Origin: Bacillus sp. FJAT-14578
GTDB taxonomy: Bacteria > Bacillota > Bacilli > Bacillales > Bacillaceae_H
NCBI RefSeq assembly: GCF_000504165.1
Contig: NZ_AYSE01000004.1
Span: 248,001-312,000 of the forward strand
DNA: 64,000 bases
Direction: 5' to 3'
The notes below the pieces were generated by a model. The model worked only from the letters and a program-made list of their open reading frames with translations. It was not told where the DNA came from and did no database searches. The position numbers were made by a program, and so were the translations under genes. Positions 1-8,816 of the stretch are shown here, piece by piece. Numbering within the stretch: the stretch's first letter is position 1; the number at the start of each line of letters is the position of its first letter.

Positions 1-1
1 G

Positions 2-958
2 TTTTCACCGCTTCATCGTTTGCCTCAAGCAAAGGCATCATTTGCGATTCATAACAGTCCCCTTTCTGAAGCAGCGGTGGTCGGCTTTGAATATGGTTAT
101 AACGTCTTTGCTCCGGAAACGCTCGTTCTTTGGGAAGCCCAGTATGGGGATTTTGCCAATACGGCTCAAGCTTTATTCGATCAATTCGTTTCTGCGGGAC
201 GTGCAAAGTGGGGACAAAAATCAAGCCTTGTGCTGCTGTTGCCTCACGGGTATGAAGGACAGGGGCCGGAGCATTCAAGTGCTAGATTGGAGCGCTTCTT
301 GCAACTAGCTGCGGAAAACAACTGGACGGTAGCCAACTTGACAAGTGCTGCCCAATATTTCCATATTTTGCGTCGTCAAGCGGCCATTACAGGAACGGAT
401 TATGCCCAACCGTTAGTCATTATGACACCAAAGAGCTTATTGCGCCATCCGCTAACGGCTTCACCTTATACATCATTGAGCGAGGGAAGCTTCCAGACGG
501 TTATCGAGCAGCCTGAGCTTGGGAAAAAACCGGAAAAAGTGGAACGTTTAATTTTAACGACGGGCAAGGTGGCAATCGATCTTGCCGTAGAAATCGACCG
601 GGTGAAAGAAAAGCAGGATCTAGACTGGGTACATGTTGTGCGCGTCGAACAGTTATATCCGTTCCCAATGGGAGAAATCGATGCCATTCTTCGACGCTAT
701 CCAAATGTAAAAGAAATCGTATGGGTTCAAGAAGAACCGAAGAATATGGGGGCATGGCATTATCTTGCACCAATTTTATATGACTTGTCTCCAGATAACG
801 TAAAAGTGCGTTATATTGGACGTCCAGACCGTTCAAGCCCTGCTGGCGGAGAGCCGAATGTCCACAAGAAAGAACAAGAACGAATCGTGACGGAAGCTCT
901 TAGCAAAAACAGCATTTGGGATATCCAAACAAACGAACAAAATTTAACGAACTACTAA
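2..958 (+). CDS. sucA: 2-oxoglutarate dehydrogenase E1 component, C-terminal part
   Basis: The gene enters from the left edge; the open frame starts at base 2 and ends with TAA at 956-958, so about 318 codons of a roughly 940-residue protein are present. The residues include the conserved [15 protein letters not shown] and [16 protein letters not shown] blocks of the transketolase-like pyrimidine domain, [19 protein letters not shown], and the C-terminal [12 protein letters not shown] segment, which are diagnostic for the thiamine-diphosphate-dependent E1 subunit. E1 decarboxylates 2-oxoglutarate and passes the succinyl group to the lipoyl arm of E2 (sucB, next gene). It acts in the cytoplasm in the TCA cycle. 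The gap to sucB is unusually long (277 bp) because of an inserted repeat-like element. Confidence 0.97.
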   Translation, partial: FSPLHRLPQAKASFAIHNSPLSEAAVVGFEYGYNVFAPETLVLWEAQYGDFANTAQALFDQFVSAGRAKWGQKSSLVLLLPHGYEGQGPEHSSARLERFLQLAAENNWTVANLTSAAQYFHILRRQAAITGTDYAQPLVIMTPKSLLRHPLTASPYTSLSEGSFQTVIEQPELGKKPEKVERLILTTGKVAIDLAVEIDRVKEKQDLDWVHVVRVEQLYPFPMGEIDAILRRYPNVKEIVWVQEEPKNMGAWHYLAPILYDLSPDNVKVRYIGRPDRSSPAGGEPNVHKKEQERIVTEALSKNSIWDIQTNEQNLTNY

Positions 959-967
959 AAAATGTAT

Positions 968-1168
968 GTTCAAAAAGGAGGACAAAAAGGACCGAGAAGT
1001 TCAAGGAAGCGCCGCTTTGAGCAACGGAACGTATGTTATGAATACGTGAGTAGCGGAAAAGCAAGCTAATGAAGCCCGACTAAAAACCGCCACGTCCTGT
1101 GGCGAACGTCGGATCAGTACTTCCTGTACAAGTAATTTCGACGGTCATTTTTCCCGGACTTTTTGAAC
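968..1168. repeat. 201-bp element with inverted termini between sucA and sucB
   Basis: The two ends are inverted copies: GTTCAAAAAG at 968-977 and CTTTTTGAAC at 1159-1168. Allowing mismatches, the terminal match runs about 27 bases (21 identical by eye). Inside are three short hairpins: ACGTAT/ATACGT (1029-1047), CGCCAC/GTGGCG (1088-1104) and GTAC/GTAC (1117-1129). No reading frame of note is present. I recall similar intergenic sequences from other Bacillaceae genomes, but I cannot name the family. It separates two genes normally co-transcribed, so it is probably part of the operon mRNA. Confidence 0.65.
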
Positions 1169-1235
1169 AACCTCTAAAACATATATATAAGCTGCCAATG
1201 TCGCTGCAGTCTTAGGAACAGGGAGGATATGGAAC

Positions 1236-2501
1236 ATGATTGAAATCAAAGTACCTGAACTAGCAGAATCCATTTCAGAAGGAACAGTTTTACAATGGCT
1301 GATCAAAGTGGGAGATCAAGTCAATAAAGGGGAGAGCATCGTAGAGCTTGAAACGGATAAAGTCAACTTAGAAGTGACGGCAGAAGACTCGGGCGTTGTA
1401 ACGAAACTTTTGAAAGAACCTGGTGACACGGTGGAGGTTGGCGATATCATCGCGGTTTTAGATGCACAGTCAGAAGCGGGAGCGCCTCCTGTTGCTCAGG
1501 AAGAAGCAACGGTTCCTGAAGAGAAACAGGAAGAACTGGTGGCTGTCAGCCAAGCGAGTGCTCAATCGACTGTACAAGAGTTGGAAAATGGAAAGCGTCC
1601 GATTGCCTCTCCAGCAGCGAGAAAACTAGCGAGAGAGCTGAAAATCGATTTGAATGCCGTGCAAAGCAGTGACCCGTTTGGCAGAATCCGTCCCAACGAT
1701 GTAAAAGCACATGTGGAGGCACCATCAGCGAAGCCGGAAGTGAAGCAAGAAAAAGCAGCTCCAGTGGCTGCACCAAAACAAGCGGAAGCAAATCCGGCAA
1801 AACCGGAGGAACGCGTTAAAATGTCACGCCGCCGTCAAACGATCGCGAAGCGTCTTGTTGAGGTTCAACATACAGCCGCTATGTTAACGACATTTAATGA
1901 AGTGGACATGACAGCGGTCATGAATTTAAGAAAGAAACGAAAAGATGCTTTCTATGAAAAGCATGATGTACGTCTTGGATTCATGTCTTTCTTTACAAAA
2001 GCCGTTGTAGCGGCATTGAAGCAATTCCCTCTATTAAACGCTGAGATTCAAGGGGATGAGCTCATTATCAAGAAGTATTACGATATCGGGATTGCAGTAG
2101 CAGCGCCTGAAGGCTTAGTCGTTCCGGTAGTACGTGATGCCAATAAATTGAATTTCGCTGAAATCGAGCGTGGAATTTCAGAGCTTGGCAAAAAAGCGCG
2201 TGACAATAACTTGACACTGAAAGAGCTTCAAGGTGGTACGTTTACAATTACGAACGGGGGCGTTTTCGGCTCGTTAATGTCAACGCCAATCTTAAACGCT
2301 CCACAAGTTGGGATTTTAGGTATGCATAAAATTCAATTACGCCCTGTAGCAATTGATGAAGAGCGCATGGAGAACCGTCCGATGATGTATATCGCCCTTT
2401 CATACGATCACCGAATCGTAGACGGGAAAGAGGCTGTGAGCTTCCTTGCTATGGTCAAAGACTTACTGGAAGATCCGGAATCTTTATTGTTGGAAGGCTA
2501 A
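1236..2501 (+). CDS. sucB: Dihydrolipoyllysine-residue succinyltransferase, E2 of 2-oxoglutarate dehydrogenase
   Basis: A 421-residue acyltransferase. Order of domains: lipoyl domain (about 1-77) with the lipoylated lysine K42 in ETDKVNLEV; an Ala/Glu/Pro-rich linker; peripheral subunit-binding domain (about 121-160, [16 protein letters not shown]); a second flexible linker; and the CoA-dependent catalytic core from about residue 190, ending with the active-site [12 protein letters not shown] motif. It transfers the succinyl group from lipoamide to CoA. The start follows GGGAGG with normal spacing. It forms an operon with sucA upstream and is closed by a strong terminator; E3 is not in this window. 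Confidence 0.97.
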   Translation: MIEIKVPELAESISEGTVLQWLIKVGDQVNKGESIVELETDKVNLEVTAEDSGVVTKLLKEPGDTVEVGDIIAVLDAQSEAGAPPVAQEEATVPEEKQEELVAVSQASAQSTVQELENGKRPIASPAARKLARELKIDLNAVQSSDPFGRIRPNDVKAHVEAPSAKPEVKQEKAAPVAAPKQAEANPAKPEERVKMSRRRQTIAKRLVEVQHTAAMLTTFNEVDMTAVMNLRKKRKDAFYEKHDVRLGFMSFFTKAVVAALKQFPLLNAEIQGDELIIKKYYDIGIAVAAPEGLVVPVVRDANKLNFAEIERGISELGKKARDNNLTLKELQGGTFTITNGGVFGSLMSTPILNAPQVGILGMHKIQLRPVAIDEERMENRPMMYIALSYDHRIVDGKEAVSFLAMVKDLLEDPESLLLEG

Positions 2502-2535
2502 TAGAAGAATCTAAACCAATTAAATATATGTTTAG

Positions 2536-2569
2536 AAAGGCCTTTATCCCCAAGGATAAAGGCCTTTTT
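2536..2569 (+). terminator. Terminator of the sucAB operon
   Basis: A 14-bp perfect stem (2536-2549 with 2554-2567, loop CCAA) followed by a short T run. Confidence 0.9.
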
Positions 2570-2573
2570 GCGT

Positions 2574-2614
2574 CAATAATGGGGGATGGATTTTTTATCC
2601 ATCCCCCATTATTG
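2574..2614. repeat. Perfect 18-bp hairpin directly after the sucAB terminator
   Basis: CAATAATGGGGGATGGAT (2574-2591) pairs with 2597-2614 around a TTTTT loop. It is not needed as a terminator because one ends five bases earlier. The core (AATGGG..ATGGAT) resembles that of the hairpin at 13731-13774. Confidence 0.75.
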
Positions 2615-2728
2615 ATGAACAAAATGAACGAAATGACTACATTAAACAAAATGATTTAATCGAACCAATCGTTTTTTAAAGTTTTATTTTTCGAATTATT
2701 TACGATAATCGTCTATTAAATTAAGATT
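2614..2728 (+). promoter_or_regulatory. Shared upstream element, copy 1, with a putative promoter (citM side)
   Basis: Starts with the tandem words GAACAAAATGAACGAAATGA and ends in TTTACG (2699-2704), an 18-base spacer and a weak AAGATT (2723-2728). The same layout occurs at 8097, 8533 and 15647. The rest of the 580-bp gap to citM holds no gene; there is a short GTGGTA/TACCAC hairpin at 2951-2966. Confidence 0.4.
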
Positions 2729-2764
2729 AAATTCATAAGAAACAGAAAATTGTAAAAACAAATT

Positions 2765-2780
2765 TTGTAAGCGCATAACA
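2765..2780 (+). promoter_or_regulatory. cre-like site upstream of citM
   Basis: TTGTAAGCGCATAACA fits the left half of the CcpA cre consensus, but the final CA is displaced by one base. B. subtilis citM is under carbon catabolite repression, so a site here is plausible. Confidence 0.3.
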
Positions 2781-3081
2781 ATTGGTTCATTTGCGAAGAC
2801 AAGAGACGACAGAAGGGAGAAGGAAAACATAATCAGTTGCTTTAAGACGTTATCAATCTATTTGCAATGCCTTCGTCAGGCCGATGATGATTTAAGGGAG
2901 TGATGGGGCATTCATTGTACATACTGATAGATCAAGTAAGATTTTCATCAGTGGTATTTTTACCACCCGTTAGGGCGGGATAAATAGAACTCAAAAAAGC
3001 AGCAATGGGGATATTTGATTTTAGAAGTAAAAGATGTTCATGGTGGTTTGAAAGCGTATTCAATGGAATGGGAGGGGTATT

Positions 3082-4389
3082 ATGTTAGCTTTATTAGGAT
3101 TCTCAATGGTAATTGTCTTTATGTTTTTAATTATGACAAAGAGGCTATCGGCATTGATTGCTTTAATGGTCATACCAGTCTTGTTTGGCATCATCGGAGG
3201 TTTCGCAGGCGATCTGGGGGAAATGTCGTTAGAAGGAATTAAACAATTGGCTCCGACCGGAGTTATGTTAATGTTCGCTATTTTATATTTTGGTGTGATG
3301 ATTGACGCGGGTTTGTTTGATCCTGTTGTGCATAAAATTTTGAAAATAGTAAAAGGAGATCCAGTAAAAATTGTCATAGGTACAGCGGTACTGGTACTTA
3401 CTGTATCATTGGACGGTGATGGAACAACTTCCTATATGATTACAGTTTCAGCGATGTTACCACTTTATAAGCGACTTGGCATGAATCCCCTTATCTTACC
3501 GGCTATTGCTTTAATGGGATCAGGGGTAATGAACTTAATACCGTGGGGCGGTCCTACAGCAAGAGCAGTGAGTGCTTTAGGCCTTGAAATGTCAGAAGTG
3601 TTTGTTCCTCTTATTCCGGTAATGATTGGTGGAGCTGCCTGGGTTATCTTTACAGCCTATCTTTTCGGAATGAAAGAACGAAAGCGTCTTGGGGTGATTA
3701 AGTTTGACTATATCCAGACGGAATCTTCAGCATTTGCCGAGCAGGCGGCTACCGTGGAAATGACGGAAACGAAACGTCCAAAATTATTATGGGTAAATTT
3801 CGCTTTGACTGCTGCTTTAATGGCAGGGCTCATCATGGGAATCATGCCTCTTTCGGTCTTGTTTATGATTGCGTTTGCCATTGCTATCGTTATTAACTAC
3901 CCTAGTCTCGAGGATCAGAAAGAGCGAATTGCCGCTCACTCGAGCAATGTGCTGGCAGTTGTGTCTCTAGTTTTTGCAGCAGGTATCTTTACAGGGATTT
4001 TATCAGGTACAAAAATGGTTGACGCCATGGCGAATAGTCTGGTCTCACTTATTCCGGATGCGTTAGGTCCGCACTTGCCGATCATTACGGCCATTACGAG
4101 TATGCCATTTACATTTTTCATGTCTAACGATGCTTATTATTTTGGGGTACTGCCAATTATTGCAGAAGCAGCTGCTACATACGGCATTGAGGCAGTAGAA
4201 ATCGCGCGTGCTTCACTTCTTGGCCAGCCTGTTCACTTATTGAGCCCGCTTGTGGCATCCACATATCTATTAGTGGGAATGTCTAAAGTAGATTTTGGAG
4301 ATTATCAGCGCTTCACTTTAAAGTGGACAGTAGGCACATCACTGGTGATGCTGGTTGTTGCACTACTTACGGGCATTATTTCTTTCTAA
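3082..4389 (+). CDS. citM: CitMHS-family metal-citrate symporter
   Basis: A 435-residue polytopic membrane protein with about 11-12 hydrophobic segments. Family-typical blocks include LDGDGTTSYMITVSA near residue 115, GVMNLIPWGGPTARA near 155, and FFMSNDAYYFGVLPI in the C-terminal third. Members import citrate complexed with a divalent cation (Mg or Ca type), driven by protons. The start follows GGGAGGGG. The gene is followed by citS-citT and a TctC-like lipoprotein, the same gene set as the citrate locus of B. subtilis but here all on one strand. CitM rather than the CitH paralogue is inferred from this context; metal preference cannot be read from the sequence. Confidence 0.9.
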   Translation: MLALLGFSMVIVFMFLIMTKRLSALIALMVIPVLFGIIGGFAGDLGEMSLEGIKQLAPTGVMLMFAILYFGVMIDAGLFDPVVHKILKIVKGDPVKIVIGTAVLVLTVSLDGDGTTSYMITVSAMLPLYKRLGMNPLILPAIALMGSGVMNLIPWGGPTARAVSALGLEMSEVFVPLIPVMIGGAAWVIFTAYLFGMKERKRLGVIKFDYIQTESSAFAEQAATVEMTETKRPKLLWVNFALTAALMAGLIMGIMPLSVLFMIAFAIAIVINYPSLEDQKERIAAHSSNVLAVVSLVFAAGIFTGILSGTKMVDAMANSLVSLIPDALGPHLPIITAITSMPFTFFMSNDAYYFGVLPIIAEAAATYGIEAVEIARASLLGQPVHLLSPLVASTYLLVGMSKVDFGDYQRFTLKWTVGTSLVMLVVALLTGIISF

Positions 4390-4434
4390 AAGTGCTTTAA
4401 AAGATGTAACACATTATTTTGAGATTGGATGAAT

Positions 4435-4485
4435 AAAAGAACCCGTCATGGCTCCCGGTAAATTAGGGGGATGACGGGTTCTTTT
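4435..4485 (+). terminator. Terminator of citM; solo copy of the GACGGG-type hairpin
   Basis: AAAAGAACCCGTCAT pairs with ATGACGGGTTCTTTT (ends 4485). The outer stem matches hairpin A of the composite repeat at 28362, 33535 and 40700, but the inner part differs. The remaining bases up to citS (4486-4755) hold no gene that I can support. Confidence 0.8.
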
Positions 4486-4755
4486 AGCAAAAACGTCTTT
4501 AGCCGCCCGTCGGGAACTTGCAACACAGCTCTTCTTTATACAATAAAGAAAACTGCTAACAGCACGGGCCACGGGCTTACCCGCTCATTAATAAGGGATA
4601 AAAAGGTCATTCCTGTAAATGGAGATAGCCATTGATATATAGAATTAACATGTGTAAAATCTTATTTATAGTTGTTTTTTGAATATAATAAATATTTGAT
4701 GAAGGTCATCGTTTTTATTTTATTGGCATTTACTAGTTTTCTGAAGGGTGCAAAC

Positions 4756-6360
4756 ATGAAAAAGTTTTTCAAAGTCTCATTGCAAACAAAGATTCTCACT
4801 TTAATTATCATCTTAATTTTACTAGTCGTTTTTCTTCTCGCTGCTATATTCGCTTACATTCAATCAGTTGAGACAAAACGTCAAGTAGAGCAATTGGCTT
4901 TGCAGACGGCGAAGTCTATTTCCTTCATGCCCGAAATAAAGGAGGCATTGGGAGCAGAGAATCCTCAGGCCTCTATACAGCCAATCATTGAACAAGCGCA
5001 GGAACAGGCAGGAGCGGCGAATGTAATAGTGGAAAACCGTGAAGAAATCATCTACTCGCATGTCCATCCAAAGTGGATTGGAAGAAAGATGATCGATAAT
5101 CAAAGTTACAGAGCGTTGATTTTTGGCGGTTATTATACATGGGAAGGAGCAGGTGTCATTGGTTCCGCTCTAATGGGAAAAGCCCCCATCATTATTGAAC
5201 ATAAAGATCATAGTCAAGTCGTTGGAGTCGTGACGGTTGAGTTTTCCAAAAGAGATATCCAGTTGAATATACTAGATAGAATAAAGAATATTATTTTGTT
5301 CTCCTCGGCTGTTTTAGTAGTGGGAATTGTCGGAGGAGTATTTTTGGCGCGGAACATTCGCAACGATACATTAGGGCTTGAGCCGTATGAAATTGCTTCA
5401 TTATACAGAGAAAGAAGCGCCATCTTGTTATCGATAAAAGAAGGAATCATTGCCATCGACCAACATGGATTCGTCACCATGATGAACCATTCGGCAAAAA
5501 ATATGCTTGATATACAAGAGGAATACTTTCATGAACACATCAACGATGTTTTTCCTCATTCTAATATGGAAAAAGTACTGACGACGGGGGTCATGGAAAA
5601 CGACCAGGAAATTTCGTTTAACGAAAAAGTGTTCATCCTCAATTTGACGCCTGTTTTAGAAAACGGGTACATTGTCGGGGCTGTAGCTAGTTTTCGGGAT
5701 AAAACGGAGCTGCAAAAGTTAATCGATACGCTTTCTGAAGTAAGAAAGTACTCAGAAGATTTACGGGCCCAAACCCATGAATTTACCAATAAGCTTTATG
5801 TGTTATCGGCGTTGCTTCAATTAGGCAGATATACAGAGGCATTTGAGTTTATTCAAAAGGAATCTAATGTACATCAAAGCCAGAATCGGATTTTATTCGA
5901 TCAGATTTTGGATCTGACCGTACAGGCTATTTTGTTAGGGAAACTTGGAAAAGCATCCGAAAAGAAAATACAGCTGGAAATTGACAGCGATAGTGCCCTT
6001 AATCCCCTGCCGGAACATATCGGTATTTCTCATCTCGTGACCATTATCGGAAATATGATTGATAATGCCTTTGATGCCGTTATCGAACAACAAGAAAAGG
6101 TCGTCTCATTTTTCGTAACGGATATTGGTCATGACATTGTGATTGAGGTGGCCGACAGCGGAAAGGGAATACCAGATGAGCGAATTCCTTCCATTTTTAA
6201 CAAAGGGTTTTCAACGAAAGGAACAAATCGGGGATACGGATTAGCCAATATGAAAGAGATGGTAGATTCATTGAACGGATCGATTGAAATCACCAATCCT
6301 AAAAAGGGAGGAGCCATCTTCACCGTTTATCTTCCAAAGACACTTGAGGAAAATACATGA
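4756..6360 (+). CDS. citS: Citrate-sensing two-component histidine kinase
   Basis: A 534-residue CitA/DcuS-type kinase. TM1 lies at about 12-35, followed by an extracytoplasmic Cache/PAS-like sensor (about 40-175), TM2 (about 178-200), a cytoplasmic PAS domain (about 215-320), then a short dimerisation helix with the likely phospho-acceptor H341 in QTHEFTNKLYVL and a HATPase domain with IDNAFDAV, DSGKGIP and GYGLANMKE. The ATG at 4756 is preferred over upstream in-frame codons because GAAGGG sits seven bases before it and TM1 then starts normally. It pairs with citT (16-bp gap) and probably activates citM when citrate is present. B. subtilis CitS is of similar length. Confidence 0.92.
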   Translation: MKKFFKVSLQTKILTLIIILILLVVFLLAAIFAYIQSVETKRQVEQLALQTAKSISFMPEIKEALGAENPQASIQPIIEQAQEQAGAANVIVENREEIIYSHVHPKWIGRKMIDNQSYRALIFGGYYTWEGAGVIGSALMGKAPIIIEHKDHSQVVGVVTVEFSKRDIQLNILDRIKNIILFSSAVLVVGIVGGVFLARNIRNDTLGLEPYEIASLYRERSAILLSIKEGIIAIDQHGFVTMMNHSAKNMLDIQEEYFHEHINDVFPHSNMEKVLTTGVMENDQEISFNEKVFILNLTPVLENGYIVGAVASFRDKTELQKLIDTLSEVRKYSEDLRAQTHEFTNKLYVLSALLQLGRYTEAFEFIQKESNVHQSQNRILFDQILDLTVQAILLGKLGKASEKKIQLEIDSDSALNPLPEHIGISHLVTIIGNMIDNAFDAVIEQQEKVVSFFVTDIGHDIVIEVADSGKGIPDERIPSIFNKGFSTKGTNRGYGLANMKEMVDSLNGSIEITNPKKGGAIFTVYLPKTLEENT

Positions 6361-6376
6361 GAGGGAGAGGATCAAT

Positions 6377-7051
6377 ATGTTAAAGGTTGCAATTGCAGAA
6401 GACGATTTTAGGGTGGCGCAAGTACAAGAACAATTTTTGATGAAAATAAAAGAAATACAAGTCGTAGGAAAAGCCTTAAATGCAAAGGAAACAATGGAGA
6501 TGCTGGAAGAAAAGGAAGTGGACTTGCTTTTACTGGACGTTTATATGCCGGATGAGCTTGGTACAGACTTACTTCCAAAAATTCGAGAACGTTTTCCCTC
6601 TGTGGACATTATTATGATCACGGCGGCCACTGAAAAAAGCATGTTGGAAAAATCCATTCGTAACGGCGTGTGCCACTATTTGATTAAGCCGGTAACACTG
6701 GAAAAGTTTATTGAGACGATTGAAGATTATAAGAAAAAGAAACAGCTGCTTAATAGCCATACGGAAGTCAATCAGTCGTTAGTTGACACATATTTTGGAA
6801 AAGTGAAAGAAAAGGAAACCGACCAGAAACCATTGCCTTCGGGGGTTGATGCCTTTACGCTGCAAAAGGTAAAAGAGATTATGCAAAGTTTGGACGAAGG
6901 CATCACCATAGAGGGAATGGGAGAAAAAATGGGGGCTTCAAGGACGACGGCAAGAAGATATTTGGAATATTTAGTATCTGTCAATGAGTGCACGGCAGAG
7001 CTGGAATACGGAATTGTCGGAAGACCTGAACGAAAATATTACTTGGCTTGA
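6377..7051 (+). CDS. citT: CitB/CitT-family response regulator
   Basis: A 224-residue protein with an N-terminal receiver domain (acidic pocket ED at 8-10, phospho-acceptor D54 in LLLLDVYMP, conserved T and K at ITAA and KPV) and a C-terminal helix-turn-helix (about 165-215) of the CitT/DcuR type. The ATG at 6377 follows GAGGGAGAGG; an upstream in-frame ATG overlaps citS and lacks a ribosome binding site. It is the cognate partner of CitS and the predicted activator of citM and probably of the following lipoprotein gene. Confidence 0.92.
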   Translation: MLKVAIAEDDFRVAQVQEQFLMKIKEIQVVGKALNAKETMEMLEEKEVDLLLLDVYMPDELGTDLLPKIRERFPSVDIIMITAATEKSMLEKSIRNGVCHYLIKPVTLEKFIETIEDYKKKKQLLNSHTEVNQSLVDTYFGKVKEKETDQKPLPSGVDAFTLQKVKEIMQSLDEGITIEGMGEKMGASRTTARRYLEYLVSVNECTAELEYGIVGRPERKYYLA

Positions 7052-7118
7052 ATGATATATTTTCCGGGTTAAGCGCAGTCAAATGGAATGATAATCTTCA
7101 AAAAGGGGGGATGCCATC

Positions 7119-8099
7119 ATGAAAAAGCGGAACGGATGGCTGATATGGCTAATATGCTCCCTCGCAAGTATAATGATAGGCTGTTCACAGGAAAAGCCGC
7201 AGGATGATCAGCTTAAACATATAGAGCTCGTTGCCCCCAATTTTGCCGGTGGAGGCTGGGATTTGACAGCACGATCCATGCAATCCATTTTGAGTCGGGA
7301 AAACATTGTGAAAGGACCGATTACGGTAACGAACAAAACAGGAGGCGGGGGAGAAGCGGGATGGAAATATGTGAAACAGCAAAATGGGAATGTGTTAGCC
7401 ATGAATTCAAGCTTAATCATCACAAATCACTTATTGGGACGGAGTCAACTCACGTATGAGGAGTTTACTCCGATTGCCACGTTAGCTACCGAATGGGAAG
7501 TGGTGGTCGTTCCCCAAAACTCTACTATACGGAGTGCTGAAGAGTTGATGAGAAGACTGAAAGAAGATGCGAAAACGGTTAAAATGGGTGTTTCTGTAAA
7601 ATTGGGAAACGACGATCATTTATCTTTTGTACAAGCAAGTAAAGCATTTGGGATCAATCCGGCGGAACTTGAATTTTTTGTATACAAAAATAGTGATGAT
7701 TTAGTGGATGCTTTGGTCAATCAAGACATCGGTGCAGCTCCGATGTCTTTTTCGGAAGCGGAAAAGCATTACAAAGATGGAAGAGTAAATATTCTAGTCA
7801 TATCTTCTGATAAGAGATTGGAAGGGTTAAAGGAAGTCCCTACATGGAAAGAGCAGGGGATCGATTTAGTCTTTCAACATTGGAGGGGAGTGATGGGTCC
7901 TCCTTCGATGACGGAAGAGGAAGTGGCATATTGGGATGATGCCATTTATCAAATGGTCGTAACCGATGAATGGAAAGAGGTGCTCGATACATATAGTTGG
8001 AGCCCTTTTTATAAAAACAGCCAGCAAACGAAGCTCTTCCTGAAACAGCAAAGCAAAATGTACGAAGAACTGATGAATGATTCCGGCTTGAAACAATGA
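7119..8099 (+). CDS. yflP: TctC/Bug-type tricarboxylate-binding lipoprotein (YflP-like)
   Basis: A 326-residue extracytoplasmic solute receptor. A lipoprotein signal ends at C22 (SIMIGCSQ). The mature part has the tripartite tricarboxylate transporter receptor fold, seen in APNFAGGGWDLTAR, TNKTGGGGEAGW and the late HWRGVMGPP block. In B. subtilis the homologue yflP sits next to citS. There is no TctA/TctB membrane partner here, so it may present citrate to CitM or to the CitS sensor domain rather than serve a TTT transporter; that is inference. It follows citT by 67 bp and starts after AAAAAGGGGG. Confidence 0.88.
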   Translation: MKKRNGWLIWLICSLASIMIGCSQEKPQDDQLKHIELVAPNFAGGGWDLTARSMQSILSRENIVKGPITVTNKTGGGGEAGWKYVKQQNGNVLAMNSSLIITNHLLGRSQLTYEEFTPIATLATEWEVVVVPQNSTIRSAEELMRRLKEDAKTVKMGVSVKLGNDDHLSFVQASKAFGINPAELEFFVYKNSDDLVDALVNQDIGAAPMSFSEAEKHYKDGRVNILVISSDKRLEGLKEVPTWKEQGIDLVFQHWRGVMGPPSMTEEEVAYWDDAIYQMVVTDEWKEVLDTYSWSPFYKNSQQTKLFLKQQSKMYEELMNDSGLKQ

Positions 8100-8182
8100 A
8101 CGAAATGAATAAAATAAATTATTAAGATTTTATAAATTTACTATTCTAATTATTTACAGAGGTAGATTTGGTGTATTAAAAT
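8097..8182 (+). promoter_or_regulatory. Shared upstream element, copy 2, before the 8285 small gene
   Basis: Begins at the yflP stop with TGAACGAAATGAATAAAAT. Promoter-like TTTACA (8153-8158), 18-base spacer, TAAAAT (8177-8182). Confidence 0.5.
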
Positions 8183-8284
8183 GACTGCATCAGCAAAAGA
8201 GAATTAATGAACAACTTGGACCGTGCCGGCTCGATTGCTGTATTGGGAGAAAAGGAAAATATATTTAAATGGAGGAAAAGGTGC

Positions 8285-8443
8285 ATGTGGGTAATCACTG
8301 TCTATTCAAAGGGGAACACTAAAATGTTTGAGTTTGACACAGAAAAAGAAGCAAGAGAGGCACTAAAGGGAATTTCAGGATGCAAAATCCTTTCACAAGT
8401 TGTTTATTTTAATGACCCTGGTTTGGTACTTACGGCGATATAA
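8285..8443 (+). CDS. 52-residue MWVIT-family small protein, copy 1
   Basis: A cytoplasmic-looking 52-residue protein with no signal or membrane segment. It starts MWVITVYSKG and ends with CKILSQVVYFNDPG plus a variable tail. Two paralogues in this window (17100-17258 and 57897-58055) have exactly the same length and share the MWVIT start, an MFE(F/Y)DTE block, K(I)LS(Q/E)VVY and YFND/YYND. The conserved core, not the longer upstream-extended frame, sets the start at 8285, after GGAGGAAAAGG. Function is unknown to me. It has its own promoter-like element and terminator, so it is probably monocistronic. Confidence 0.8.
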   Translation: MWVITVYSKGNTKMFEFDTEKEAREALKGISGCKILSQVVYFNDPGLVLTAI

Positions 8444-8462
8444 GCCTTAAACATGGGATGAA

Positions 8463-8509
8463 AAAGGCTGGGAAGCAAACGTATACAGTACGTTCGTTTC
8501 CCGGCCTTT
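8463..8509 (+). terminator. Terminator of the 8285 small gene
   Basis: Long GC-rich stem (AAAGGCTGGGAAG.. with ..CGTTTCCCGGCCTTT) containing wobble pairs. Confidence 0.8.
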
Positions 8510-8532
8510 CATTTTGAGGGAAGTATAATTTT

Positions 8533-8611
8533 TTTGAACAAAATAAACAAATTGATTTTAATAGAATAAACTTCCTAATGATTTACAATAATACCTACAA
8601 TAGAGTATGAT
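8533..8611 (+). promoter_or_regulatory. Shared upstream element, copy 3, promoter candidate for sucCD
   Basis: TTGAACAAAATAAACAAATT followed by TTTACA (8582-8587), 18-base spacer, TATGAT (8606-8611). Lies about 205 bp upstream of sucC. Confidence 0.55.
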
Positions 8612-8677
8612 TGCCGCATCGACATCGTATATCCTGCCTGCTCTAATGAACAGTAAAAGAGTTAATAAATGGGGTGC

Positions 8678-8788
8678 ATGATTTTGAGAGCGATTACAGT
8701 CGCTGCGATTTTTCGCGTATTTATCAATAAACGAATTCTATCCGTAAAGAATCAATGGAAGTTTCACTTTAGGTTTAGCAGTATGTAA
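8678..8788 (+). CDS. Possible 36-codon leader ORF before sucC
   Basis: ATG at 8678 opens a 36-residue, strongly basic peptide beginning MILRAITVAAIFRVF and ending just before the sucC ribosome binding site. The upstream GGGG is a weak ribosome binding site. It lies between the promoter candidate at 8582 and sucC, so it would be in the leader. It could be chance. Confidence 0.25.
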   Translation: MILRAITVAAIFRVFINKRILSVKNQWKFHFRFSSM

Positions 8789-8816
8789 ACCTTGAACAAT
8801 GATAGGAGGATGGTTC

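Noticed and set aside
3015..3242. 75-codon frame upstream of and overlapping citM
   Set aside because: Weak start and overlap with the citM coding region in another frame.
4486..4600. Possible structured RNA between the citM terminator and citS
   Set aside because: Scattered short complementary GC words only; no convincing helix set or conserved motif.
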